A stretch of 64,000 nucleotides of DNA from CAYLMM01 sp964384825 (lineage in GTDB: Bacteria; Krumholzibacteriota; Krumholzibacteriia; LZORAL124-64-63), in NCBI GenBank assembly GCA_964384825.1, contig CAYLMM010000001.1:1-64000 (forward strand), given 5' to 3'. The notes under the pieces were generated by a model that saw nothing but the letters and a program-made list of their open reading frames with translations, was not told the origin of the DNA and did no database searches. This document shows, piece after piece, positions 34,179 to 42,876 of the stretch. Both the position numbers and the translations under genes were made by a program. Positions within the stretch are counted from its first letter, which is position 1, and the number at the start of each line of letters is the position of its first letter.

Positions 34179-35237
34179 GTGAACCTGAGCCCGACATTCA
34201 CCTTCGGAACCCTGGACGGGCGCCTCAAGCGGGCGGTGACCGAGCGAGTCATCGACGAGCTGCGCCGGGTCCATCCGAAGGGCGTCTTCAACATCGAGAC
34301 GCTGAGCAATCCCGCCGCGGGCAAGGGCCGCTCCCCCGAGCTCTATTCGGCCCACTCCCCCGCCGAGCTGGACCTGCTGCAGGAGAAGCTGCTCGCCGGG
34401 GCCTGCGACCTGATCGTCTGCTCCGCCTGCGACATGATGCGTCCGGTGCCGGACGGGCTGACCGTCGCCGCGGTTCCGGAGCGCAGCACCCCCTTCGACG
34501 CCCTGCTCAACACCACCGGCGACATCGCGGACGATCTGCCCCCCAACGCCTCGATCGGCGTCCTGAGCCGCCGTTCGCAGGCCCAGGTCGGATCGTTGTG
34601 GGAGCGGGTGCGGGCCGAGCTGCTGCCCGGCGGCGCGGTGATGGCCCTGCGCGATCTGCTGAACGAAGGGCGGGTCGACAACCTGGTGCTGCCGGCCTCG
34701 GTGGCCGAGATGCTCGGCGTCCAGGACCGCGTGAGCGAGATCTTCTTCCCCGAGATGATGCTGCCCGGCCCCGGCCAGGGACTGCTGGCGGTTTTGGCCC
34801 GCGACGACGACAAGCCCGCCTGCGAGGCCATCGAGAAGATCCACTCGAACGCCTCGTACCACGAGATGCTGGCCGAGCTGGCCCTGCGCGAGCGGATCTG
34901 TTCGGATCAGGACTGCCCGGTGGGCGCCCTGGCCCAGGTCAACGGACAGCGGATCGTGATCACCGGCGCGGTGGGATCGGCGAGCGGCGATTCCCTGCAC
35001 CGGGCGGTGCTCGAGGGACCGGTCGAATCCGCCGCGGAACTGGGCGTGCGCCTGGCCGAGAAGCTGATGAGCCGGACCGACTCGCTGATCAATCTGCTGG
35101 AGGCCGATTTCCCCGAGGGGCTTCCGGAAGAAGACGATCTGGAATTCAACAACGATATGGATGATCAGGCGGAGCCCCTGGACGACCTGGAAGATCTGGA
35201 AGACCTGAGCGTCCTGGACGATCTGGACGACGATTAG
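34179..35237 (+). CDS. Degenerate hydroxymethylbilane synthase (HemC)-like protein
   Basis: 352 residues from a GTG at 34179 (GGGAGG, six bases), one base past the aminotransferase stop. The layout follows porphobilinogen deaminase: a KGR segment near 50, LDLLQEKLLAGACDLIVCSACD (aligns with the IDLAVHSLKDVP stretch), GVLSRRSQAQVG (the arginine pair), and LPGPGQGLLAVLARDD. Asp85 aligns with the catalytic Asp84 of the E. coli enzyme, but the neighbouring Lys is Cys, the His is Cys, and the dipyrromethane Cys is out of register (SDQDCPVGAL). A strongly acidic tail (about 320-352, Asp/Glu/Leu) is extra. Probably not a normal HemC; role in this operon unknown. Confidence 0.65.
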   Translation: MNLSPTFTFGTLDGRLKRAVTERVIDELRRVHPKGVFNIETLSNPAAGKGRSPELYSAHSPAELDLLQEKLLAGACDLIVCSACDMMRPVPDGLTVAAVPERSTPFDALLNTTGDIADDLPPNASIGVLSRRSQAQVGSLWERVRAELLPGGAVMALRDLLNEGRVDNLVLPASVAEMLGVQDRVSEIFFPEMMLPGPGQGLLAVLARDDDKPACEAIEKIHSNASYHEMLAELALRERICSDQDCPVGALAQVNGQRIVITGAVGSASGDSLHRAVLEGPVESAAELGVRLAEKLMSRTDSLINLLEADFPEGLPEEDDLEFNNDMDDQAEPLDDLEDLEDLSVLDDLDDD

Positions 35238-35289
35238 CAACGCCGGCCCGGCGCGAGGGACGTCCGGCGCCCTTCCGGACCGGGCAGCG

Positions 35290-36213
35290 TCAGGCCTCGA
35301 GATCGAGCAGCCCCTTCGCCGCCCCCGCCGCGGCGAAGGGGTTGTTCATGATGGCGGTGCCCACCTGCACCGCGACCGCGCCGACCGCGAAGAACTTCAG
35401 GACATCCCCGACATTCGCCGCGCCGCCGACTCCCACCACGGGAACCCCCGTCTCCTGGACGATCTCGTCGACCTTGGCCAGGGCCACCGGCAGGATCGCC
35501 GGCCCGCTGTATCCGCCGCGACGGCGGGGCAGGACCGGCCGGCCGGTCCGCAGGTCGATATCCATGCCGATCAGGGTGTTGACGGCCGTCACGGCGTCGG
35601 CTCCGCCGGCGGCAGCGGCGGCCGCCAGGGGTGCGATCCGCGCGACGTTGGGCGTGAGCTTGGCCAGCAGCGCCCGGTCCGGCAGACGGGGCCGCGCCGC
35701 CTCGACGCAGCGGCGGACCATGCCGGCGTCGCGGCCGAAATCGACGCCGCCCTCGGCCACGTTCGGACAGCTCAGGTTCAGTTCCACGCCGTGCCAGAGA
35801 TCGATTCCGGCGGCGGCGGCGTTCAGGAGTTCGGCCATGACGCCGAATTCCTCGGGCCGGGTGCCGGCCAGGCTGACCACGAACGGGACTCCGAGGGCGT
35901 CGAGCCGGGGCACGACCTCATCGAGGAAACGCCCGAGGCCCACGTTCTCCAGGCCGATCGAATTCAGCGCGCCGACTCCGCTGTCCCAGACCCGCGGCGG
36001 CGGATTGCCGTCGCGCGGCGCGGGCGTCACCGTCTTGGTCACCACGCAGCCGATGCCCGCGAAGGGGGTCGGGAAACCGTCGCCGGCGATATCGTGGCCG
36101 TCCAGCCCGTAGCCGAAGCAGCCCGAGGCCGTCCAGATCCGGCCGGGGAAGGTGCGCGGACCGAGAGTGAAAGGACCCGCGGGGTCGAAATCCAGCCATT
36201 CGGGTCGTTTCAT
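35290..36213 (-). CDS. pyrD: Dihydroorotate dehydrogenase, type 1B catalytic subunit
   Basis: 307 residues. FMN TIM barrel with ALNSIGLENVGLGRFL, VELNLSCPNV (the catalytic Cys), LLAKLTPNVARI, AVTAVNTLIGMDIDLRTG and VGVGGAANVGDVLKFFAVGA. Type 1B enzymes act with an FAD/[2Fe-2S] partner, PyrK, which is the gene directly upstream, its stop overlapping this start by 4 bp (ATGA). Oxidises dihydroorotate in pyrimidine synthesis using NAD. Last gene of the minus-strand pyr operon; a small hairpin without T-run lies beyond its end near 35262-35280. Confidence 0.92.
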   Translation of the reverse strand: MKRPEWLDFDPAGPFTLGPRTFPGRIWTASGCFGYGLDGHDIAGDGFPTPFAGIGCVVTKTVTPAPRDGNPPPRVWDSGVGALNSIGLENVGLGRFLDEVVPRLDALGVPFVVSLAGTRPEEFGVMAELLNAAAAGIDLWHGVELNLSCPNVAEGGVDFGRDAGMVRRCVEAARPRLPDRALLAKLTPNVARIAPLAAAAAAGGADAVTAVNTLIGMDIDLRTGRPVLPRRRGGYSGPAILPVALAKVDEIVQETGVPVVGVGGAANVGDVLKFFAVGAVAVQVGTAIMNNPFAAAGAAKGLLDLEA

Positions 36214-37073
36214 GAGCGCTCCTCAGGCCGATCGTCCGCGGGCCCGGCGCCGGCGGCCGCGGCGAACCGGGTCCAGTCGATCGCGGCGGCGTCCAGAACC
36301 GGCCCCTGCTGGCACGAGGCCAGATAACCGCCCTCGCGGCGGGGCACCACGCAACCGCGGCAGACGCCGTAGCCGCAGCCCATCCTCTCCTCCACCGATA
36401 CGGCGCAGGGCCAGCCCCGTTCGCGGGCCAGGTCGGCGGCCGCCCTCAGCAGGGGGGTCGGGCCGCAGGCCAGGATCCGGCGCGGGCGGTCGTCCCGGCC
36501 GAGGATCGACCGGGCCATCTCCACGACGTTGCCGGTGAAGGCTTCGCGCCGGTCCGGCGAATCCCCGGCCCGGTCCACGCTCACGCGCCATCGGTCGTCC
36601 AGCAGTTCCCAGGGAACGTCGCCGTCGTCGCGGCCGCCGAAACAGAGCAGGTCGTCGGGGCCGGCGCCGGACCGGGCCCAGGCCAGCAGCGGCGGCAGGC
36701 CGACCCCGCCGGCGAGCAGCAGGTGCGCCGCGTCCGCGACGAGCGGGAAGCCCACGCCCAGCGGCCCGAGAAAGGCCACGCGCGCGCCCTCCTGAAGCTC
36801 GCCGAGCCTGCGCGTCCCCGACCCCACGATCTTGTAGACCAGATCCAGATCCGCGCCGTCGAGACCGAGGATCGACAGGGGGCGGCCGAGGATCATCTCG
36901 CCGGGGCCGTCGAGGTTGAGCATGCAGAACTGCCCCGGCTCGAAGGCGGAGGATTCATCCAGTTCGATCCCCATGCGGATCATGCTGGACGATACGGGCC
37001 GGTTCGCGACCACCCGCCCGCCGATCCGCCGGGGGGGCGTCGCGGGACGGGGCAGATCGATCGAAGGTATCAA
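36210..37073 (-). CDS. pyrK: Dihydroorotate dehydrogenase electron transfer subunit
   Basis: About 287 residues from a TTG at 37073, which has GGAG seven bases before it and follows the upstream gene by 16 bp; no ATG fits the family start. The FAD domain has the RPLSI motif and VYKIVGSGTRRL, the NAD domain LLAGGVGLPPLLAWA and ACGPTPLLRAAADLA, and the [2Fe-2S] ligands are CGYGVCRGCVV...ASC. It passes electrons from PyrD to NAD. Start codon is the uncertain part. Confidence 0.85.
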   Translation of the reverse strand: MIPSIDLPRPATPPRRIGGRVVANRPVSSSMIRMGIELDESSAFEPGQFCMLNLDGPGEMILGRPLSILGLDGADLDLVYKIVGSGTRRLGELQEGARVAFLGPLGVGFPLVADAAHLLLAGGVGLPPLLAWARSGAGPDDLLCFGGRDDGDVPWELLDDRWRVSVDRAGDSPDRREAFTGNVVEMARSILGRDDRPRRILACGPTPLLRAAADLARERGWPCAVSVEERMGCGYGVCRGCVVPRREGGYLASCQQGPVLDAAAIDWTRFAAAAGAGPADDRPEERS

Positions 37074-37089
37074 GATGTCTCTCCGGGGT

Positions 37090-38889
37090 TCATCGCAGAA
37101 GGTCGTCCCAGCCCGCGGGCTCTTCTTCCTCTTTTTTCTCTTCTTCCTGCTTCTGCCCTGCGGCGGGCTCTGCCGACGTCGGAAGCTGCTGCTCGTCAGT
37201 TTCCAGTTCCCCTTGCTGCGGCTCGGGAACGGTCGTCGAATCGATGGCGGCGGCGGCCGCGGCCGCATCCCCGGCGGGCGGAGCGGCCTGTTCCGCATCA
37301 AGCACCGCGCCGGGCTCGACGCCGGGCTCGACGCCGGGTTCCGCCGCGGTCAGGCCGGGTCCGGATCCCGATTCCGCCCCGGGCGCGAACGCCGTCGCCA
37401 CGGTGTCGGCCGCGGCGCGTTGCTCGCGGAAGGTTTCGAGCAGATCCCGGACCTCGGCGTCGGCGGCCAGCCTTTCGGCCAGCAGGAAGGACGAGAGATC
37501 CTCGCCGCCGTCGATCAGGAAGGTATGCGGGGAATCGGGGTACCGCGTCCGCAGCAGATCGGCCATCGCCGCCGCGGAATCCGGCAGGCTCAACCTGTCG
37601 CGGTAGATCAGATGCGCGGCGTAGAGACCGCGGACCGCCGACAGGGTGTCGATCTCGGACTCGGCCACCTCCAGGTAGCGATCGAGAGCGAGCCGGGGAC
37701 GGTCCAGGTTCAGCAGCAAGGTGTTGGCCATCACCAGCTTCAAGGCCGGGATCCGGTCCTCGGACGCCGTATCGAGGCGCTGGTCGGCGGTGATGTACTG
37801 GCTCAGGGCGTTGCTGAGGATCCGGGTGCCGGAGGGATCCTCCAGGATCCGGTGGTTGCGGACCGCGTCGCGCAGCAGCGGGGCCGCCTCCTCTATCTTC
37901 CACTGATCGAGATAGATGCGGCCGAGCATGTCGTTGGCCCGCGCTCCGATGGCGGGCGTGCGCCACTCGGCCGGCATGTTCTCGAGCATCGGCGCCGCGT
38001 CCTCCACCCGGCCGGCGGCGATCAGGTTCTCCGCTTCGGCCAGCGTCACCTCGCCCTGCGCGCCGTAGAGCTCCGCATCGCCGCCCAGCGACGTGATCAG
38101 CTCCTTCGCCCGCTCGTTCTCGCCGATACGGGTCAACGATCGCGCCAGCAGGAGATCGGCCTCGAAGAGCCTCTCCTTGCTGTCGGTCCCGGCGACGACC
38201 CGCTCCAGACTGGCGACCGCGGCCTCGTAATCTTCGAGTTCCCACAGGCAGTTCGCCAGCCGCAGTTCGATCTCGTCGAGACCCTCGGCCTCGGGATAAC
38301 GGTCCACGTAATCGGCATAGGAATCGCGGGCCTGCTCCCAGGATTCCAGCGCGTAGCTGTTGTCGGCGCTGACGCGCAGGGTCTCGGCCTGGAACCTGCT
38401 GTCCGGGAACTGCTTGGCCAGCTTCTGCAGATAGTCGTTCGAGCCCGAGACATCGCCGATGAACATGTGGTTCAGAGCCTGGAGGTAATAGGCCTCCTCC
38501 ATGTACTCGGTGACCGGGAAGTTCTGGAACAGCAGATCGAACTTGCTCAGCGACATCCGGTACGACGCCACGCGGTGGTAGGACTTGGCCATCAGGAAGA
38601 GGGCGTCGTCGGTCAGGCCGGAGCCGGGGTAGTCGTCCAGGACGATCTGGCACTTCTTCACGGCGCGGTTGTAGGCGGAAGTCTGCTGGGTGCTCAGCTC
38701 GTAGGGATCCTCGCCGTTCTTGATCCTCTCCTTGCGCACGTCCTCGGCCGAGTTGAAGGCCTTCCTGGCATTGAAGAAGGTGTTGTACTTGGCGCATCCG
38801 CAGAACAGGGCGGCCACGACGACCGCCGCGGCCAGCACGGCGTACCGCAAGGCGTTCGATCGTCCCGGATTCGGGCCGGTTCCGGTCAT
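37090..38889 (-). CDS. TPR-rich putative lipoprotein in the pyr operon
   Basis: 599 residues from the ATG at 38889 (GAGGAG site). An N-terminal hydrophobic segment (about 18-32) ends ALFCGC, a weak lipobox with a Cys for lipid attachment, then a long run of helical repeats (for example LDDYPGSGLTDDALFLMAKSYHRVASYRMSLSKF and LQKLAKQFPDSRFQAETLRVSADNSYALE) of TPR/BamD type. The C-terminal 110 residues are low-complexity: Ala/Pro, then Glu/Lys (EEEKKEEEE). It has no obvious link to pyrimidines; it may be cotranscribed by chance or tie envelope work to nucleotide supply. Family not assigned. Confidence 0.72.
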   Translation of the reverse strand: MTGTGPNPGRSNALRYAVLAAAVVVAALFCGCAKYNTFFNARKAFNSAEDVRKERIKNGEDPYELSTQQTSAYNRAVKKCQIVLDDYPGSGLTDDALFLMAKSYHRVASYRMSLSKFDLLFQNFPVTEYMEEAYYLQALNHMFIGDVSGSNDYLQKLAKQFPDSRFQAETLRVSADNSYALESWEQARDSYADYVDRYPEAEGLDEIELRLANCLWELEDYEAAVASLERVVAGTDSKERLFEADLLLARSLTRIGENERAKELITSLGGDAELYGAQGEVTLAEAENLIAAGRVEDAAPMLENMPAEWRTPAIGARANDMLGRIYLDQWKIEEAAPLLRDAVRNHRILEDPSGTRILSNALSQYITADQRLDTASEDRIPALKLVMANTLLLNLDRPRLALDRYLEVAESEIDTLSAVRGLYAAHLIYRDRLSLPDSAAAMADLLRTRYPDSPHTFLIDGGEDLSSFLLAERLAADAEVRDLLETFREQRAAADTVATAFAPGAESGSGPGLTAAEPGVEPGVEPGAVLDAEQAAPPAGDAAAAAAAIDSTTVPEPQQGELETDEQQLPTSAEPAAGQKQEEEKKEEEEPAGWDDLLR

Positions 38890-38956
38890 GGTGGCTCCTC
38901 TCGGACTGCGGGCGGGGCGCGGCGGGCGCCCGCCGCATCGGCGGACGCCCCCGTCG

Positions 38957-40279
38957 TCAATCCACGCTAACTTCACCGTCGCGCCAGGTCAACCGTCCCC
39001 GCAGGAACGTCGCCTTGACGCGCCCGCTGAGCTTCTCGCCGAGGAAGGCCGAGTTCCGGCTGCGGGAACGCATCCGGTTCGGTTCGACGGTCCACTGCTC
39101 GTCGGGATCGAAGAGGATGAAATCGGCGTCGCCGCCCTCCTCCAGCTTCCCTCCCTGCAAACCGAAAACCGAGGCCGGGCGTTCCGACATGGCGGCCACC
39201 AATCCGCCCAGATCCATCTTGCCTTCCTTGACCAGGTGGGTGATCCCGACGGCGAGCGCGGTCTCCAGGCCGATGACCCCGAAGGGCGCCTGGTCGAACA
39301 TCAGCTCCTTCTCCATGCCCGTATGGGGCGCGTGATCGGTGGCGATGCAGTCGATCACGCCGTCGGCCAGGGCCTGGGTCACGGCCTCGATGTCGGCCTC
39401 CTCGCGCAGCGGCGGGTTCATCTTGAACAGCGGCGAGAAGTTGCGGCAGCGGGAGTGGTCCAGCGCCAGATGATGCGGCGTGACCTCGGCCGTCACGTTC
39501 AGGCCGTCCTGCTTGGCCCGCCGGATGACCTCGACGGCGCCGCGCGTCGAGACGTGGGCCACGTGCAGGTGTCCGCCGGTGGCGCGCGCCAGTTCGACGT
39601 CGCGGTAGACCATCGAATCCTCGGCAGCCCGCGGGATGCCGGGTAGGCCGAGCTTGGCCGACCAGTAGCCGCCGTGCATCACGCCCTTGCCCGACAGGGT
39701 CGAGTCCTCGGCGTGCGAGATCACCGGCACGCCCAGGCTCTTGGCGAACTGCAGGGCGTACTTCATCAGGCCGCCGTGCATCACCGGACGGCCGTCGTCG
39801 GTGAAGCCGACCGCGCCGGCGGCGACCATGTCGCCGAACTCGGCCAGGACCTCGCCCTCCTGGCCGACCGAGATCGCCCCGGTGGGCAGCACGCGGCAGA
39901 GCCCGGCCTCGCGGCCGCGGTCGATGATGTAGCGCACCGAAACCGCGTCATCCACCGGCGGCGACGTATTGGGCATCGTGACGACGGTCGTGAAACCGCC
40001 GGCCGCCGCCGCGCGCGATCCGGTCAGGACGTTCTCCTTCTCCTCCTGGCCGGGCTCGCGGAAATGGACGTGGACGTCGACCAGGCCCGGCGCGCAGACC
40101 AGGCCGCCGCCGTCCAGGACCGGGATCTGCGCATCGGACGGAGCATCGACGCCGATGCCCTCGATCCGGCCGCTCTTGACGTGCAGGAAACCCTTGCGCC
40201 GCGACAGCTTGCCGCCGCGGCAGAGCTTCACGTCGGTCACCAGGAATTCCGCGGGAATCTTCTTCCAGTTCCAATCCAT
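38957..40279 (-). CDS. pyrC: Dihydroorotase
   Basis: 440 residues, class I length. Metal site DVHVHFREPG (HxH), the carbamylated-Lys region, histidines in VAHVSTRG and VTPHHLALD, and the catalytic ATDHAPH. It cyclises carbamoyl-aspartate. Transcribed after pyrB with 40 bp between and before the TPR lipoprotein (67 bp). The GAGGTG site before the ATG at 40279 is fair. Among family members this could be an allantoinase/hydantoinase, but the operon settles it as PyrC. Confidence 0.93.
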   Translation of the reverse strand: MDWNWKKIPAEFLVTDVKLCRGGKLSRRKGFLHVKSGRIEGIGVDAPSDAQIPVLDGGGLVCAPGLVDVHVHFREPGQEEKENVLTGSRAAAAGGFTTVVTMPNTSPPVDDAVSVRYIIDRGREAGLCRVLPTGAISVGQEGEVLAEFGDMVAAGAVGFTDDGRPVMHGGLMKYALQFAKSLGVPVISHAEDSTLSGKGVMHGGYWSAKLGLPGIPRAAEDSMVYRDVELARATGGHLHVAHVSTRGAVEVIRRAKQDGLNVTAEVTPHHLALDHSRCRNFSPLFKMNPPLREEADIEAVTQALADGVIDCIATDHAPHTGMEKELMFDQAPFGVIGLETALAVGITHLVKEGKMDLGGLVAAMSERPASVFGLQGGKLEEGGDADFILFDPDEQWTVEPNRMRSRSRNSAFLGEKLSGRVKATFLRGRLTWRDGEVSVD

Positions 40280-40319
40280 CGTCGCACCTCTTTCCGCCGG
40301 GCCTCGGCCCGACCCGGGG

Positions 40320-41267
40320 TCAGGCCGCCGCGCCGCCGAGCTTGCCGGGATCGCCGCCGCCGAGCAGGTAGATCACCGCCATCCGAACCGCGACTCCGTT
40401 GGTGACCTGGTCGAGGATCACCTGGCGCGGCCCGTCGGCCACCTCGGAGCTGATCTCCACGTTCCTGTTCATAGGTCCGGGATGCATCACGAAGCAGCCG
40501 GGCTTCGTGCGGCGCATGACCTCTTCGGTGATGCCGTACATGCGGTGGTATTCGCGGTTGCTGGGAAAGACCTTGCGGCTCTGCCGCTCGAGCTGGATCC
40601 GCAGGACGTTCAGCACGTCCGCGTCTGCCACGGCCTTCTGCAGATCGAATTCCACCTTCGCGCCGAGGCGCGCGACGGCGCCGGGCACCATCGTCGAGGG
40701 TCCGCAGACGGTCACCTCTGCCCCCAGCCGGTTCAGGCCGTAGATGTTCGACCGGGCGACCCGCGAGTGGGCGATGTCGCCGATGATCGTCACCTTCCTG
40801 CCCGCGAGGTCCCCCAGCCGCTGGCGCATGCTCATGATGTCCAGCAGCCCCTGGGTGGGGTGCTCGTGCGCGCCGTCGCCGGCGTTGATCACCGAGCAGT
40901 CCAGGACGTCGGCCAGATACTGTGCGGCGCCCGGCGAGGAATGGCGCATGATGATCATGTCCACCTTCATCGCCTCGATGTTCTCGGCGGTGTCGCGCAG
41001 GGTCTCGCCCTTCTTCAGGCTGCTGGTCTGCGCCGAGAAGTTCACGATGTCGGCCGAGAGCCGGTTCTCGGCCAGCTCGAAGCTGATCCGCGTCCGCGTG
41101 CTCGGCTCGAAGAAGAGGTTCACCACCGTGCGCCCGCGCATGATGGGCACCTTCCGCACCGGCCGGTCGAAGATCGCCCGGAACTGCTCGGCGGTGTCCA
41201 GGATGCCCAGGATCTCCTCGCGCGTCAGATCCTCGAGCCCGATCAGATCCTTGCCCTTGAGAATCAT
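40320..41267 (-). CDS. pyrB: Aspartate carbamoyltransferase catalytic chain
   Basis: 315 residues with FFEPSTRTRISFELA (carbamoyl-phosphate loop), SLKKGETLRDTAENIEAM, HPTQGLLDIMSMRQ and HPGPMNRNVEI. Start overlaps the pyrR stop by 4 bp, so translation is coupled. No pyrI regulatory chain follows, consistent with control at the RNA level by PyrR. Condenses carbamoyl phosphate with aspartate. Confidence 0.95.
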   Translation of the reverse strand: MILKGKDLIGLEDLTREEILGILDTAEQFRAIFDRPVRKVPIMRGRTVVNLFFEPSTRTRISFELAENRLSADIVNFSAQTSSLKKGETLRDTAENIEAMKVDMIIMRHSSPGAAQYLADVLDCSVINAGDGAHEHPTQGLLDIMSMRQRLGDLAGRKVTIIGDIAHSRVARSNIYGLNRLGAEVTVCGPSTMVPGAVARLGAKVEFDLQKAVADADVLNVLRIQLERQSRKVFPSNREYHRMYGITEEVMRRTKPGCFVMHPGPMNRNVEISSEVADGPRQVILDQVTNGVAVRMAVIYLLGGGDPGKLGGAAA

Positions 41268-41815
41268 TCCGCGGTCACCTCCCCCACGACGACCTCCTGC
41301 ACATCATCGAATTCCTCCACCCTCACCTTGATGATCTCCCGGTGCGAGGTGGGCACGTTCTTGCCGACGAAATCGGGGCGGATGGGCAATTCGCGATGGC
41401 CCCGGTCGATCAGCACCGCCAGCCGCACCGCGCTGGGCCGGCCCCAGTCCATGATCTCGTTCAGGGCGGCCCGCACCGTCCGGCCGGTGTACAGCACGTC
41501 GTCGACCAGCACGACGTTCTTGGCCGTGACGTCGGTGCCGATCTCCGAACTGGAGACCTGGGGCGCCGGGCCGATGGTGGACAGGTCGTCGCGGTAGAAG
41601 GTGATGTCCAGCGCTCCGAGCGGCACGTCGACGCCCTCGACCTTCCGGATGGCCTCGGCGATCAGCTTGGCCAGGGGCACGCCCCGCCGCTGGATGCCGA
41701 GCAGGACCAGGCCGTCGGTCCCCTTGTTGGCCTCGATGATCTCATGGGCGATGCGCGTCAGCGCCCGCGTGACCTCGGAACTGTTCATGATGACGGTCTT
41801 CTGGACGAATCCCAT
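41264..41815 (-). CDS. pyrR: Bifunctional pyr operon RNA-binding regulator / uracil phosphoribosyltransferase
   Basis: 183 residues from the ATG at 41815, the usual length. The start reads VQKTVIMNSSEVTRALTRIAHEIIEANKG, and VILVDDVLYTGRTVRAA is the PRPP motif; the DRGHRELPIRPDFVGKNVPTS tail is classic PyrR. PyrR binds UMP/UTP and then its leader-RNA hairpin to favour termination. The leader upstream of this gene carries a fitting binding loop and terminator. First gene of the operon pyrR-pyrB-pyrC-(TPR)-pyrK-pyrD. In-frame upstream codons (TTG at 41848) look less likely starts. Confidence 0.93.
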   Translation of the reverse strand: MGFVQKTVIMNSSEVTRALTRIAHEIIEANKGTDGLVLLGIQRRGVPLAKLIAEAIRKVEGVDVPLGALDITFYRDDLSTIGPAPQVSSSEIGTDVTAKNVVLVDDVLYTGRTVRAALNEIMDWGRPSAVRLAVLIDRGHRELPIRPDFVGKNVPTSHREIIKVRVEEFDDVQEVVVGEVTAE

Positions 41816-41846
41816 GGCCGACGACGTCCTTTCCGGGCCCGGGCAC

Positions 41847-41875
41847 AAAAAAAAGCACGGCGTCGCGCACCATGC
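41847..41875 (-). terminator. Attenuator terminator of the pyr leader
   Basis: On the minus strand: GCATGGTG (41875-41868), 5-nt loop, CGCCGTGC (41862-41855), then eight U's (41854-41847). An 8-bp stem with two G-U pairs and a U-run, 30 nt before pyrR, is a standard intrinsic terminator inside a 5' leader. Confidence 0.85.
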
Positions 41876-41902
41876 TCCTCATTCAGCCGAGGCCTCCTTT
41901 TG

Positions 41903-41930
41903 GGCTTCTCCGAGCCGCATTAAAAGAAAG
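41903..41930 (-). promoter_or_regulatory. PyrR-binding hairpin of the pyr leader
   Basis: On the minus strand a UUUUAAU tract (41926-41920) leads into the hairpin GGCU-CGGAGA-AGCC (41916-41903). The six-base loop CGGAGA fits the CNGNGA loop of PyrR-binding RNAs, and the AAAAGG after it matches the downstream A-rich GG tract of that motif. Between it and the terminator is room for an antiterminator. Binding is inferred from the pattern. Confidence 0.75.
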
Positions 41931-41954
41931 CGAACCTGTCGATTGCTCCGGCCC

Positions 41955-41983
41955 AATCTAACAGAACGGTCCGGGAGCGGCAA
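41955..41983 (-). promoter_or_regulatory. Promoter of the pyr operon
   Basis: On the minus strand TTGCCG (41983-41978), 17-bp spacer, TAGATT (41960-41955). Start would be near 41948, giving a leader that includes the PyrR loop and attenuator. Fit: four bases in each hexamer. Confidence 0.5.
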
Positions 41984-42051
41984 GACGAATCCCCCGCCCG
42001 CTCCAGGCGCGGACGGAGAACCGGGGTCCGGGAATCGGCCGGGAAAGCGAC

Positions 42052-42876
42052 CTAGGGGACGGCATCCCCGCCTTCGCGCAGGATCCGCAGCTGTTCGCGA
42101 GCCCGGTCGGACCAGGCCGAGGAGGCGTCGAGCGCCAGATACGTCTGCCACGCCGCGATCGCTTCGGGCCGGCGGCCGGCCTCGGTCAGAGCCCGCGCCC
42201 TCCCGAATGCGGCTTGGCGATGCCCGGGGCGGAGGTCCAGGATGGCGGCGAAGGTCCCGGCGGCGGCCGCGAACTCGGCCTGGTGGAACTGCGCGTTGCC
42301 GTAGGCGAAGAGGTAATCGGTATCGTCGGGATCGGCGGCCAGCAGGTCATCGAGCAGGGCGACGGCGTCGGTGTTCCGTCCCCGCTTCAGGTAGACCAGC
42401 GCCAGATTGTAGCTCGCGTCGGAGAATTCCGGATCCAGATCCAGGGCCTGCGCGAAGGCCTCGCGCGCCTCGTCGAGCCGGCCGCTCCGCAACGCGTCCA
42501 CGCCCTGGTTGTAGGGATCGAGCGCGGCCAGGCGCTGCTCGGCGCGGTCCCACTCCCCGGCGTCGAACCGCAGCTCGAGCACCGAATCCGCGGCCAGCCT
42601 GTCGGGATCGTCGATGCCGTTCCAGGCCGCGATGTCGGCGACCCGCGACTCGTCCAGATAGTAGTTCTCGGCGATGCGGGCCAGGGTCTCCCCCTCGCCC
42701 ACGACATGGGTCAGGGTGTAGCGGTCCCGATGCGGACGCGCGCGGGCGGGTTCGTCGCCGCGGACCATCTTGCGTCCGCAACCGCCGCAGAACGGCAGGA
42801 CGGCCGCGGCCAGCAGGCAGACCAGGGCCGCGCGAACCAGACCGGCGGTAGCGAGCCGGCGACAGGCGATCATCAT
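42052..42876 (-). CDS. LysM and TPR-containing probable lipoprotein
   Basis: 274 residues from the first of two ATGs at 42876 (GGGAGGAAG site). A signal-like helix ends PFCGGC, a candidate lipid attachment Cys though the lipobox is imperfect. A LysM-type domain (about 55-105: THVVGEGETLARIAENYYLDESRVADIAAWNGIDDPDRL) is followed by TPR repeats (EAREAFAQALDLDPEFSDASYNLALVYLKRG). LysM binds peptidoglycan, so this would sit in the periplasm. Start overlaps the dus stop by ATGA, so it is coupled to a tRNA-modification gene. Confidence 0.8.
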   Translation of the reverse strand: MMIACRRLATAGLVRAALVCLLAAAVLPFCGGCGRKMVRGDEPARARPHRDRYTLTHVVGEGETLARIAENYYLDESRVADIAAWNGIDDPDRLAADSVLELRFDAGEWDRAEQRLAALDPYNQGVDALRSGRLDEAREAFAQALDLDPEFSDASYNLALVYLKRGRNTDAVALLDDLLAADPDDTDYLFAYGNAQFHQAEFAAAAGTFAAILDLRPGHRQAAFGRARALTEAGRRPEAIAAWQTYLALDASSAWSDRAREQLRILREGGDAVP

